This document shows positions 13,663 to 20,286 of a stretch of 20,286 bases of DNA, in pieces (position 1 is the first letter of the stretch; each line of letters starts with the position of its first letter). The translations under genes were made by a program, and so were the position numbers. The stretch comes from Clostridia bacterium. Lineage in GTDB: Bacteria; Bacillota; Clostridia; Christensenellales; QALW01. A model generated the notes under the pieces. It saw only the letters and a list, made by a program, of their open reading frames with translations. It was not told the origin of the DNA and did not search any database. The stretch spans positions 1 through 20,286 of the forward strand of contig CAAGID010000009.1 in the NCBI GenBank assembly GCA_900769815.1. The letters are read 5' to 3'.

Positions 13663-14220
13663 TTATACGCGGTCCATATACTCGCCGGAACGGGTATCGA
13701 TTCTGATACGGTCGCCAACGTTAACGAAAAGGGGAACTGCTACCTTATAGCCTGTTTCAATAGTAGCCTGCTTGGTAACGTTAGTTGCTGTATCGCCCTT
13801 AACGCCGGGTTCAGCATCAATAATTTCAAACTCAACAAAGTTGGGGGGTTCAACTGAGAATGCTGCACCCTTGTAGAATTTGATGGTAACCTCAAGATTG
13901 TCCTTAAGATAGGGAAGTGCTGCGTCAACAGATTCCTTATCAAGAGCGATCTGCTCGTAGGTTTCGTTATCCATAAAGTAATAAAGACCTTCGTCGTTGT
14001 AAAGATACTGCATTTCCTTACGCTCAATGTGTGCTAAAGGATATTTTTCGTTGGGGTTGAAGGTACGTTCAAGCACCTGACCTGTCATAACGTTCTTAAT
14101 CTTTGTGCGAACGAAAGCGGCACCTTTACCGGGCTTAACGTGCAAGAAATCAACAATAATATAAACGTTGCCGTCAATTTCTACTGTAATGCCCTTTCTG
14201 AATTCACCTGCTGTAATCAT
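13663..14220 (-). CDS. efp: Translation elongation factor P
   Basis: A 185-aa EF-P, the usual length. It binds between the ribosomal P and E sites and relieves stalling at polyproline. Domain I is an N-terminal KOW-like fold with the modification loop HVKPGKGAAF. The tip lysine is K32, the position modified with 5-aminopentanol in Bacillus subtilis rather than beta-lysylated as in E. coli, and no epmA or epmB is nearby. Domains II and III contain FNPNEKYPLAHIERKEMQYL and the typical C-terminal VGDRIRIDTRSGEYMDRV ending. AGGAGG precedes the ATG. It sits 24 nt after pepP and 21 nt before the Asp/Cys-repeat gene, in the conserved Firmicutes order pepP-efp. Confidence 0.97.
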   Translation of the reverse strand: MITAGEFRKGITVEIDGNVYIIVDFLHVKPGKGAAFVRTKIKNVMTGQVLERTFNPNEKYPLAHIERKEMQYLYNDEGLYYFMDNETYEQIALDKESVDAALPYLKDNLEVTIKFYKGAAFSVEPPNFVEFEIIDAEPGVKGDTATNVTKQATIETGYKVAVPLFVNVGDRIRIDTRSGEYMDRV

Positions 14221-14244
14221 TTTGAGTTTCCTCCTAAATTATTA

Positions 14245-15279
14245 TTATAATTTTATTAGTTTTTTATCCGAACCGGTTAAATTTTTATAACCGTCTCGGG
14301 TAATTGCGTACATATTTTCCACTCTCACGCCACAGAAGCCTTCAATATAAATGCCCGGTTCAACGGTAACTATATCGCCGACTTTTAAAATATCGTCGGT
14401 TCTTTGGCTCAAGCGGGGAGATTCGTGAATTTCGATACCTACACCGTGACCTAATGAATGGGCAAAATATTCACCGTAGCCTGCTTTTTCAATAACGTCG
14501 CGGGCGGCTTTATCGGCATCGGCACCTTTAATGCCTGCTTTTAAAACGCTTTTGCCTGCTTCGTGTGCGTCTAAAATAGTGTTATAGATTCTTTCCATTT
14601 CAGGAGTAATATCGCCAACTGCAACGGTACGCGTCATATCTGAATCGTAGTTGCCAAGTCTTGCACCAAAATCAAGTGTAACAAATTCGCCCTTTTCAAT
14701 TTTTTTATCGCTTGGTACTGCATGGGGCTTTGCACCGTTTATACCGGAGGCGATAACCGTTTCAAAGGCGATGGCGTCAGCACCGAAGGAAAACATAAGG
14801 TACTCTAATTTTGCCCTTACTTCCTTTTCGGTAACACCGGGCTTAATGTAATTTAAAATCTCAGTAAAGGCTTTATCGGTAATATCTTGTGCTTTTTGTA
14901 TTTTTTCAATTTCCTCTTCGGTTTTTGAAGCACGAAATACAGTGAAAAAACCTTTTGTTTCGGTTAATTTAAAGCCTGCCTCAGTTAACTTTATGTAATC
15001 GGAGGCGGTTAAATAATCCTCCTGGATACCTAAAGAGGTAAGACCTTGCTTTTTAGCTTCTTTTATTACGCCGTCAATATAACTGTTAACGATATTTACC
15101 TTGCAGTTTGCTTCCTTTGAAGCAACCGTATAACGGCTGTCGGTTAATAAAGTAGTTTCCTTTGAAAGTAACGCAAGGGCGTCAACGCAATAAAAGCCTG
15201 TAATATAGAAAATATCGGCAGGATTTGATATTACGCACCCCTCGGCTTCAGGAAAATATTTTAAAAAAGTATCAAGCAT
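14245..15279 (-). CDS. pepP: Xaa-Pro aminopeptidase (M24 family)
   Basis: A 344-aa cytosolic dinuclear metallopeptidase that removes N-terminal residues before proline. The N-terminal creatinase-like domain is residues about 1-120 and the C-terminal pita-bread catalytic domain about 125-344. The five metal ligands fit D203 (TLDFGAR), D214 (SDMTRT), H278 (HSLGHGVG), E307 (VTVEPGIY) and E321 (RVENMYAIT). The ATG at 15279 is preferred to an in-frame GTG at 15288, which lies within the AGGTGG ribosome-binding site. It is about 54 nt downstream of yqeG, with a probable second promoter in the gap. Short peptides with Xaa-Pro and EF-P both concern proline; the efp pairing is conserved in many Firmicutes. 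Confidence 0.93.
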   Translation of the reverse strand: MLDTFLKYFPEAEGCVISNPADIFYITGFYCVDALALLSKETTLLTDSRYTVASKEANCKVNIVNSYIDGVIKEAKKQGLTSLGIQEDYLTASDYIKLTEAGFKLTETKGFFTVFRASKTEEEIEKIQKAQDITDKAFTEILNYIKPGVTEKEVRAKLEYLMFSFGADAIAFETVIASGINGAKPHAVPSDKKIEKGEFVTLDFGARLGNYDSDMTRTVAVGDITPEMERIYNTILDAHEAGKSVLKAGIKGADADKAARDVIEKAGYGEYFAHSLGHGVGIEIHESPRLSQRTDDILKVGDIVTVEPGIYIEGFCGVRVENMYAITRDGYKNLTGSDKKLIKL

Positions 15280-15296
15280 ATATACCACCTATAGTT

Positions 15297-15325
15297 ATAA
15301 TACCACAAATTTCTAATTTTGTATA
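15297..15325 (-). promoter_or_regulatory. Probable internal promoter before pepP
   Basis: Read on the minus strand, TATACA (15325-15320), a 17-bp spacer ending in TGTGG and TATTAT (15302-15297) form an extended -10. It would let pepP-efp and the Asp/Cys gene be expressed independently of the valine T-box. The leader would be only about 10 nt, just including the ribosome-binding site. Confidence 0.55.
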
Positions 15326-15333
15326 TAGAAAAG

Positions 15334-15825
15334 TTAATTTTTGAATAAAAATCTCCACACAAGCTTTTCACGGCTTCGGTTAAATACCTTTGTGCACCAC
15401 CATTCGCGGTCTTCTAAAGGTGCGGTTAACACGCACTTTGCTTTTATTGAGTTTGCAAGCTGAACGTCGGTAAATAATTGGTCGCCAACAAAAAGCACGT
15501 TTTCAGGGGCAACACCAAGCTCCTTTAACAAGTTAAGCGTAGGCCTTTTAAAAGGCTTTTTTGCATTTTTATATACGTCAATATTTAACTTTTTGCCGAT
15601 GGAATCGGCGTTAGAGCCCTTAGAATTGGTTAAAAGGGCTACGGTAATACCCGTTGCTTTGGCTTCTTCTATCCAGGAATAAAATTCTTTAGGAACACAG
15701 TCGGAATGCCAGGGTGCAAGGGTATTATCCATATCTAAAAACACAAGAGAGATTTTAAGATTTTTTAACTCATCTAAGGGAATATCGCTTAAACGGTTAT
15801 AACGTAAAGTAGGTTTTAAATTCAT
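15334..15825 (-). CDS. yqeG: YqeG-family HAD IIIA phosphatase
   Basis: A 163-aa HAD-superfamily phosphatase of the YqeG type. Motif I is LDMDNTL (nucleophile D31, acid/base D33), motif II is LLTNSKG, the motif III lysine region is KKPFKRPT, and motif IV is FVGDQLFTDV. The biological substrate of YqeG is not firmly known; orthologues sit in ribosome or translation gene neighbourhoods. Its ATG shares one base with the valS stop codon (TAATG) and no clear Shine-Dalgarno site precedes it, so it is probably translated by coupling to valS. Confidence 0.93.
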   Translation of the reverse strand: MNLKPTLRYNRLSDIPLDELKNLKISLVFLDMDNTLAPWHSDCVPKEFYSWIEEAKATGITVALLTNSKGSNADSIGKKLNIDVYKNAKKPFKRPTLNLLKELGVAPENVLFVGDQLFTDVQLANSIKAKCVLTAPLEDREWWCTKVFNRSREKLVWRFLFKN

Positions 15826-18440
15826 TACTTTGCACCAAGTGAAGCTAAACGTTCGGTTACCTTTTTAAGCATGTCAGTGTACTTTTCAAGCTTAGCCTTT
15901 TCCTCGTCAACAAGCTTTTGAGGTGCCTTTGCAATAAAGCCCTGATTGTTAAGCTTGCCCTCAGCACGCTTGATTTCGCTTTCGATAGTTGTTTTTTCTT
16001 TAGTCAAGCGGTCAAGCTCTTTTTCAATATCAACAAGCTCGCCCATAGGAATGTAGCACTGTGCGTCGCCTGTTACGATAGCTGCAAAATTGTCTTCGTC
16101 TGAGGGCTTTTTGTCAATGAATTCTACCTTTGAACAGGATGCAAGCTTTTCAATATAAGCACTTGAAGATGCCATATTAAGCTTTGTTAAAATCAAAAGC
16201 TCTGTTTTCTTATTTTGGGGTACGTTCATTTCTGTACGGATGTTACGCACGCTCTTGATAATTTCAACGACTGCTTCAAAGCTTGAACCGTCAACGTCAA
16301 TTTCTTTTTCGGGCCAAGAAGAAATCATAATGCTTTCGCCTGTTTTGGGAAGTGAAGTCCATATTTCCTCAGTAATAAAAGGCATAAGAGGATGAAGAAG
16401 CTTTAAGGTGTTTGAAAGCACGTAGTTTAATACGGTGCAGGCGGTAAGCTTAGCTTCCTTATCTTCGCCGTAAAGACGGGGCTTTGTAAGCTCAATATAC
16501 CAGTCGCAGTATTCTGACCAAATAAAGTCGTAAAGACTCTGTGCCGCAATACCCAATTCATAGTTTTCAAAGCTCTTAGTAACGCTTTCAAGAAGTGCAT
16601 TATACTTTGCTAAAATCCACTTATCGCTTTCATCAAGTGTAAGAGAAGAAATTTCAGGTAAGTCAAGGTCGTCGACGTTCATTTTTACGAAACGTGAAGC
16701 GTTCCAAATCTTGTTTGCAAAGTTACGGTATGCTTCAACCTTTTCCCAATAAAAACGCATATCATTTCCGGGAGAGTTGCCTGCTGCAAGAGAAAATCTT
16801 AATGCGTCGGCACCGTATTTATCAATAACCTCAAGGGGATCAACACCGTTACCTAAGCTCTTTGACATTTTTCTTCCTTGTGAATCACGTACAATACCGT
16901 GGATAAGAACGGTTTTAAAGGGAACTTCGCCCATCTGCTCAATACCTGAGAACATCATTCTTGCAACCCAGAAGAAGATAATATCATAGCCGGTAATCAA
17001 TACGTTGGTAGGATAATAATACTCAAGTTCTTCTGTTTTATCGGGCCAACCCAACGTTGAGAAGGGCCAGAGCGCTGATGAGAACCAGGTATCAAGTACG
17101 TCCTCATCCTGAGTAAGCACTGTGTGACCGCACTTTGAGCATTTTGAGGGCATTTCCTTTGCTACGTGAGTTTCGCCGCACTTTTCACAGTAGTATGCGG
17201 GAATTCTGTGACCCCACCAAAGCTGACGGGAAATACACCAGTCGCGGATATTTTCAAGCCAATTATAATAGATTTTTGAAAACCTGTCGGGAACAAAGTT
17301 TGTTTCACCGTTTCTTACTGCATCAAGCGCAGGCTTTGCAAGATTTTCCATCTTTACAAACCACTGCTTTGAAATAATAGGCTCAACTGCACTGTGGCAA
17401 CGATAGCAAGTACCAACATTGTGTGAATAGTCTTCCGTTTTAATTAACGAGCCGCATTCGGTAAGTTTTTCAACGACTGCTTTTCTTGCATCTTCTCTTG
17501 AAAGACCTGCAAAAATTCCGCCGTCCTCGTTGATAGTGCCGTCATCGTTCATAACTCTTATAACGGGAAGATTATGGCGAAGTGAAACCTCAAAGTCGTT
17601 GGGATCGTGGGCAGGTGTGATCTTAACTGCACCGCTGCCGAACTCCATTTCAACGTACTTATCGGCAACAATGGGAATTTCTCTGTTCATTAAGGGCAGA
17701 ACAACAGTTTTGCCAACTAAATGGGAGTAACGTTCGTCATCGGGATGAACTGCAACTGCAGTATCGCCCATATATGTTTCGGGACGTGTTGTTGCAACGG
17801 TAATATAATCCTTACCGTCAGGCGTATAATAACGCATATGCCAAAGATGTGAAGCCTGCTCCTCATATTCAACCTCGGCATCGGAAAGTGCAGTCTTACA
17901 AACGGGGCACCAGTTAATGATTCTTGAGCCGTGATAGATAAGACCTTTTTCGTAAAGCTTAACGAAAACCTCGGTAACTGCCTTTGAACAGCCTTCGTCC
18001 ATAGTAAAGCGTTCTCTTTCCCAATCGCAGGAGGAGCCTAACTTCTTTAACTGCTCAACGATTCTTCCACCGTACTGCTTCTTCCAGTCCCAGGCACGCT
18101 CAAGGAATTTTTCTCTGCCTAAATCTTCTTTCTTAAGACCTTCCTTTGCTAAAGCGTCAACAATCTTAACCTCGGTTGCGATGCTGGCGTGGTCGGTGCC
18201 GGGAAGCCAGAGGGCAGAATAACCCTGCATACGCTTAAAACGGATAATAGCATCCTGCATCATATTGTCTAAAGCGTGACCCATATGCAGTTGACCCGTA
18301 ATATTGGGCGGGGGCATAACTATTGAAAAGGGCTTTTTGCTTTTATCGGGAACGGCATGGAAATAGCCTTTTTCCATCCACTCCTTATAAAGCCTGTCCT
18401 CAACCTGTTTGGGATCATACTGTTTTGCGATTTCTTTCAT
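15825..18440 (-). CDS. valS: Valyl-tRNA synthetase
   Basis: An 871-aa class I aminoacyl-tRNA synthetase that charges tRNA-Val, with an editing domain. The HIGH signature is H52-M-G-H55 in PPPNITGQLHMGHAL, and the KMSKS signature is at 524-528. Zinc-finger-like cysteines appear at NWCPVCKTALSDAEVEYEE and around CEKCGETHVAKEMPSKCSKC. The connective editing domain contains TTRPETYMGDTAVAVHP, and a C-terminal coiled coil of about 65 residues (from ELVDIEKELDRL) is typical of ValRS. AAGGAG (18448-18453) is 7 nt before the ATG. It is the first gene of the operon and lies directly downstream of a T-box leader whose specifier codon is GUA (Val), which confirms the identity. Confidence 0.98.
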   Translation of the reverse strand: MKEIAKQYDPKQVEDRLYKEWMEKGYFHAVPDKSKKPFSIVMPPPNITGQLHMGHALDNMMQDAIIRFKRMQGYSALWLPGTDHASIATEVKIVDALAKEGLKKEDLGREKFLERAWDWKKQYGGRIVEQLKKLGSSCDWERERFTMDEGCSKAVTEVFVKLYEKGLIYHGSRIINWCPVCKTALSDAEVEYEEQASHLWHMRYYTPDGKDYITVATTRPETYMGDTAVAVHPDDERYSHLVGKTVVLPLMNREIPIVADKYVEMEFGSGAVKITPAHDPNDFEVSLRHNLPVIRVMNDDGTINEDGGIFAGLSREDARKAVVEKLTECGSLIKTEDYSHNVGTCYRCHSAVEPIISKQWFVKMENLAKPALDAVRNGETNFVPDRFSKIYYNWLENIRDWCISRQLWWGHRIPAYYCEKCGETHVAKEMPSKCSKCGHTVLTQDEDVLDTWFSSALWPFSTLGWPDKTEELEYYYPTNVLITGYDIIFFWVARMMFSGIEQMGEVPFKTVLIHGIVRDSQGRKMSKSLGNGVDPLEVIDKYGADALRFSLAAGNSPGNDMRFYWEKVEAYRNFANKIWNASRFVKMNVDDLDLPEISSLTLDESDKWILAKYNALLESVTKSFENYELGIAAQSLYDFIWSEYCDWYIELTKPRLYGEDKEAKLTACTVLNYVLSNTLKLLHPLMPFITEEIWTSLPKTGESIMISSWPEKEIDVDGSSFEAVVEIIKSVRNIRTEMNVPQNKKTELLILTKLNMASSSAYIEKLASCSKVEFIDKKPSDEDNFAAIVTGDAQCYIPMGELVDIEKELDRLTKEKTTIESEIKRAEGKLNNQGFIAKAPQKLVDEEKAKLEKYTDMLKKVTERLASLGAK

Positions 18441-18453
18441 AAAATCTCTCCTT

Positions 18454-18701
18454 AAAAAAATAAACGCCCTTAATAAAAAGGACGTTGAAAATTAACGCGG
18501 TACCACCTTAATTCCGAATAAATCGGCACTTTTTGGGATGTAACGGCCGCCTTACCGTTTATGCTACTTAAAAGTTCACATAAAGCACTCCAAAGCTACC
18601 TTCCGAAAATCTGCATTACACTCTTTCAGCCAATGAAGTGCTCTCTTTAAATGCAAAAAAATTCGTACTCCTCTTTTTCACAGTGCAAAAATATTTAATA
18701 C
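18454..18701 (-). promoter_or_regulatory. Valine-specific T-box riboswitch
   Basis: The leader of valS senses uncharged tRNA-Val and allows read-through. On the minus strand the order is stem I with AGAGGAGTAC and AGAGAGCACTT, then the specifier context GAAGGTAGCTTTGGAG, in which GTA (complement of 18597-18599) is a valine codon. The conserved T-box sequence AAGGTGGTACCGCG follows (GGTGGTACCGCG is complement of 18507-18496), with the TGGT that pairs with the tRNA end ACCA. The leader ends with the terminator AACGTCC/GGGCGTT (18486-18463) followed by a T-run. Everything needed for a transcriptional T-box is present and in the right order. Confidence 0.96.
18463..18486 (-). terminator. Regulated terminator of the T-box
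   Basis: On the minus strand AACGTCC pairs with GGGCGTT, with one G-T pair, around a TTTTTATTAA-type loop, then TATTTTTTT. It is the terminator arm that the T-box antiterminator displaces. Confidence 0.85.
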
Positions 18702-18707
18702 GGTGGT

Positions 18708-18736
18708 ATTATACTATAATATATACTTTTTTGCAA
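18708..18736 (-). promoter_or_regulatory. Promoter of the valS T-box operon
   Basis: On the minus strand TTGCAA (18736-18731), a 17-bp spacer and a perfect TATAAT (18713-18708). Transcription should start near 18700, just before stem I of the T-box. Confidence 0.85.
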
Positions 18737-18772
18737 CTGTTTTTTATTTATCAAATAAATAGACTGACGAAA

Positions 18773-19336
18773 TTAAGCTTTGTCGGTTTCTAAGTTTTGT
18801 TGAGTTTCCTTTTTTGAAAGTGCAATTAAGCCGTACTGCACCATTGATATTACGCTTAATAAAACTGCAAGGTAAAGGATAATTTCAACTACCGTTTTGT
18901 AGTTAAACAAAAATCCGTTTTCAGAAGTAAAGAACATTGCACAAAGGGTAAGCGACGTTATAAATGATGCGATTTTACCAAATGTATTTGAGTAAACCAT
19001 ATTCTTTTGCTTTTTGGAGATTATTCCGCCGCCGATAAGCATTGTAAGCTCCTTTAAGCCAAGAATAATTATTACGAAGAAGGGGATAACCCTATCTATT
19101 GTAAAGCACACTACCGCCGAAAGCTGTAAGACCTTGTCCGCAACGGGGTCAATAATCTTACCTAAAAGGGATATTGCGTTGAATTTTCTTGCAATAAAGC
19201 CGTCGATAACATCTAAAAGCGATGCGGTTAAGAAAATTACAAATGCAATTTCGTAGGTCATATTAAAAAAGGCGTAGATGAATACGGGGCACAATGCCAA
19301 TCTTAAAAATGACAGAATGTTGGGAACGTGTTTCAT
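18773..19336 (-). CDS. pgsA: CDP-alcohol phosphatidyltransferase, phosphatidylglycerophosphate synthase type
   Basis: A 187-aa integral membrane enzyme, probably transferring phosphatidyl from CDP-diacylglycerol to glycerol-3-phosphate. The family signature D-x2-D-G-x2-A-R-x8-G-x3-D-x3-D is complete: D42, D45, G46, A49, R50, G59, D63, D67. About five or six hydrophobic segments are visible, and the C-terminal tail is short and polar. The size fits PgsA; a cardiolipin or other alcohol transferase is less likely. It begins 14 nt after sigG, so they are probably co-transcribed, and no strong terminator follows before the valS promoter. Lipid synthesis alongside a forespore sigma factor may be incidental. 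Confidence 0.9.
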   Translation of the reverse strand: MKHVPNILSFLRLALCPVFIYAFFNMTYEIAFVIFLTASLLDVIDGFIARKFNAISLLGKIIDPVADKVLQLSAVVCFTIDRVIPFFVIIILGLKELTMLIGGGIISKKQKNMVYSNTFGKIASFITSLTLCAMFFTSENGFLFNYKTVVEIILYLAVLLSVISMVQYGLIALSKKETQQNLETDKA

Positions 19337-19350
19337 AAAAAGAACTCACT

Positions 19351-20127
19351 TTACATTAACTTTTTCATGCGTTCAAGGGCGCTTTTTTCAAGACGGGAAA
19401 CCTGAGCCTGAGAAATACCGATGGCAGAGGCTATTTCCATCTGCGTTTTGCCTGAGAAGTAACGCATATTTATTATATTATATTCCCTATCGGTCAGTTT
19501 TGTCAACGCTTCTTTTAAAGCAATTCGCTCAGTCCATTTGTTATCGCTTTCTTTTATATCGCTTATCTGGTCAAGAACGAATACCTGATCCTGACCGTCT
19601 TTAAAGACTGGCTCAAAAATTGAAATGGGGTCGCTTACTGCTTCAAGAGCAGTTTCAATATCGTAAATAGAAACATCTAAGGCTTTTGCAAGCTCGGCAT
19701 TTGAAATTTCGCGGTTGTTTTCACTTTCCAGCTTTTCACGCATTTGCATTGCCTTGTAGGCTAAATCACGCATTGAACGGCTGACGCGGATACTGTTGTT
19801 ATCACGTAAAAATCTCCTGATTTCGCCGATTATCATCGGTACCGCATAGGTTGAAAACTTTACGCCGTGGCTTGTATCAAAGTTTTTAACCGCCTTAATT
19901 AAACCTACGCACCCCACCTGAAAGAGGTCATCGGGTGCTTCACTTCTGTTTAAAAAACGCTGTACCACCGATAAAACAAGACGCAGGTTTGAAAATATGA
20001 ACTTTTCCTCGGCAATTTTATCGCCTGCCTTTATTTTTTCAATGAGCTCTACAGCTTCTTTATGTTTTAATCTTGGGAGTTTTGAAGTATCCACACCGCA
20101 TATTTTTACTTTGCCTGAATATTGCAT
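19351..20127 (-). CDS. sigG: Sporulation sigma factor G
   Basis: A 258-aa sigma-70-family factor that drives late forespore gene expression. The N-terminal KVKICGVDTSKLPRLKHKE is nearly the signature of Bacillus SigG (KVEICGVDTSKLP). Region 2 has NLRLVLSVVQRF, DDLFQVGCVGLIKAV and VKFSTYAVPMIIGEIRRFLR, followed by NSIRVSRSMRDLAYKA. Region 3 includes SDPISIFEPVFKDG and region 4 has GKTQMEIASAIGISQAQVSRLEK. The length matches the family. GGAGG precedes the ATG, but the same bases take part in a small hairpin (20134-20155). In many Firmicutes sigE lies immediately upstream; that would be just outside this window. Its presence indicates an endospore-forming lineage. Confidence 0.97.
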   Translation of the reverse strand: MQYSGKVKICGVDTSKLPRLKHKEAVELIEKIKAGDKIAEEKFIFSNLRLVLSVVQRFLNRSEAPDDLFQVGCVGLIKAVKNFDTSHGVKFSTYAVPMIIGEIRRFLRDNNSIRVSRSMRDLAYKAMQMREKLESENNREISNAELAKALDVSIYDIETALEAVSDPISIFEPVFKDGQDQVFVLDQISDIKESDNKWTERIALKEALTKLTDREYNIINMRYFSGKTQMEIASAIGISQAQVSRLEKSALERMKKLM

Positions 20128-20133
20128 AAAATA

Positions 20134-20155
20134 CCTCCGCTTTTTTATGTAGCGG
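20134..20155 (-). promoter_or_regulatory. Hairpin overlapping the sigG ribosome-binding site
   Basis: On the minus strand CCGCT (20155-20151), a 9-nt loop and AGCGG (20141-20137) pair, and the last two G belong to the Shine-Dalgarno GGAGG (20138-20134). The hairpin would partly hide the site. A leader hairpin that lowers sigG translation is, as I remember, reported for Bacillus subtilis. No clear sigma-A, F or G promoter was identified for this gene. Confidence 0.5.
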
Positions 20156-20193
20156 TGCGATATTTATATTATTGTCAAAACTCAGGAAATTAA

Positions 20194-20221
20194 ACAAAAA
20201 AAGAGTGCGTTTTTCGCACTC
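20194..20221 (-). terminator. Intrinsic terminator upstream of sigG
   Basis: On the minus strand GAGTGCG (20221-20215), loop AAAAA, CGCACTC (20209-20203), then a T-run (complement of 20194-20202). It ends a transcript coming from right of the window, probably sigE, before sigG. Confidence 0.85.
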
Positions 20222-20246
20222 AGAGCACTGACAAACCCTTACAAAC

Positions 20247-20279
20247 ATATACCCCTGCAAAAATTTTGCAGGGGTATAT
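20247..20279. repeat. Near-perfect 16-bp inverted repeat at the right edge
   Basis: ATATACCCCTGCAAAA (20247-20262) and TTTTGCAGGGGTATAT (20264-20279) are separated by one base. No long T-run follows in either direction within the window, but the A/T runs in the centre would let it act as a two-way terminator. It is cut close by the window end. Confidence 0.6.
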
Positions 20280-20286
20280 TTCCTTC

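Noticed and set aside
20156..20200. Sigma-F or sigma-G promoter before sigG
   Set aside because: TTGACA-like and CATAAA-like elements are present but at wrong spacing for sigma-A, F or G.

Overview
This window looks like a chromosomal segment from a low-GC, endospore-forming member of the Clostridia, probably a gut lineage of the Oscillospiraceae type. The evidence is a clear sporulation sigma factor (SigG), a valine T-box riboswitch, an EF-P with the Bacillus-type modifiable lysine, Firmicutes-style AAGGAG ribosome-binding sites and strong TTGACA/TATAAT promoters. No insertion sequence, integrase, CRISPR array, tRNA or rRNA gene is visible.

The window has two halves. The left half (1-13115) is accessory. 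A two-gene plus-strand operon encodes a GH116-family beta-glycosidase and a LacI-type repressor, and it starts from a near-perfect promoter with two CpG- or AT-centred dyads that share the half-site GCGTGT. A gene-free stretch of about 557 bp follows, holding several terminator-like hairpins and a mosaic of short palindromes linked by the heptamer ATGATAT/ATATCAT. Next is a minus-strand cytosolic protein with two pectate-lyase-3-like beta-helix modules. Divergent from it is a promoter, a ~230-nt strongly folded RNA with a possible pseudoknot and a terminator, then a 55-aa cysteine-rich protein. Rightwards come a tagaturonate reductase/mannitol dehydrogenase homologue that has lost its catalytic Lys/Asn/His, an acyltransferase paired with a zinc-ribbon membrane protein, and a GH78-like alpha-L-rhamnosidase homologue with an altered active-site motif. 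None of the three glycan enzymes has a signal peptide and no transporter is present, so they would act on imported oligosaccharides.

The right half (13180-20127) is a minus-strand housekeeping block that converges on the glycan region at a bidirectional terminator. Read in the direction of transcription it is sigG-pgsA, then a Val T-box controlling valS-yqeG-pepP-efp and a small protein with a 12-residue Asp/Cys repeat plus a zinc ribbon. A second promoter lies before pepP.

The strongest candidates for something undescribed are the structured RNA at 6566-6800 with its downstream cysteine-rich gene, the Asp/Cys repeat protein at 13180-13641, the pseudo-dehydrogenase at 7082-8290, and the palindrome mosaic at 4061-4252. 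All family assignments are read by eye from motifs; no search was run.
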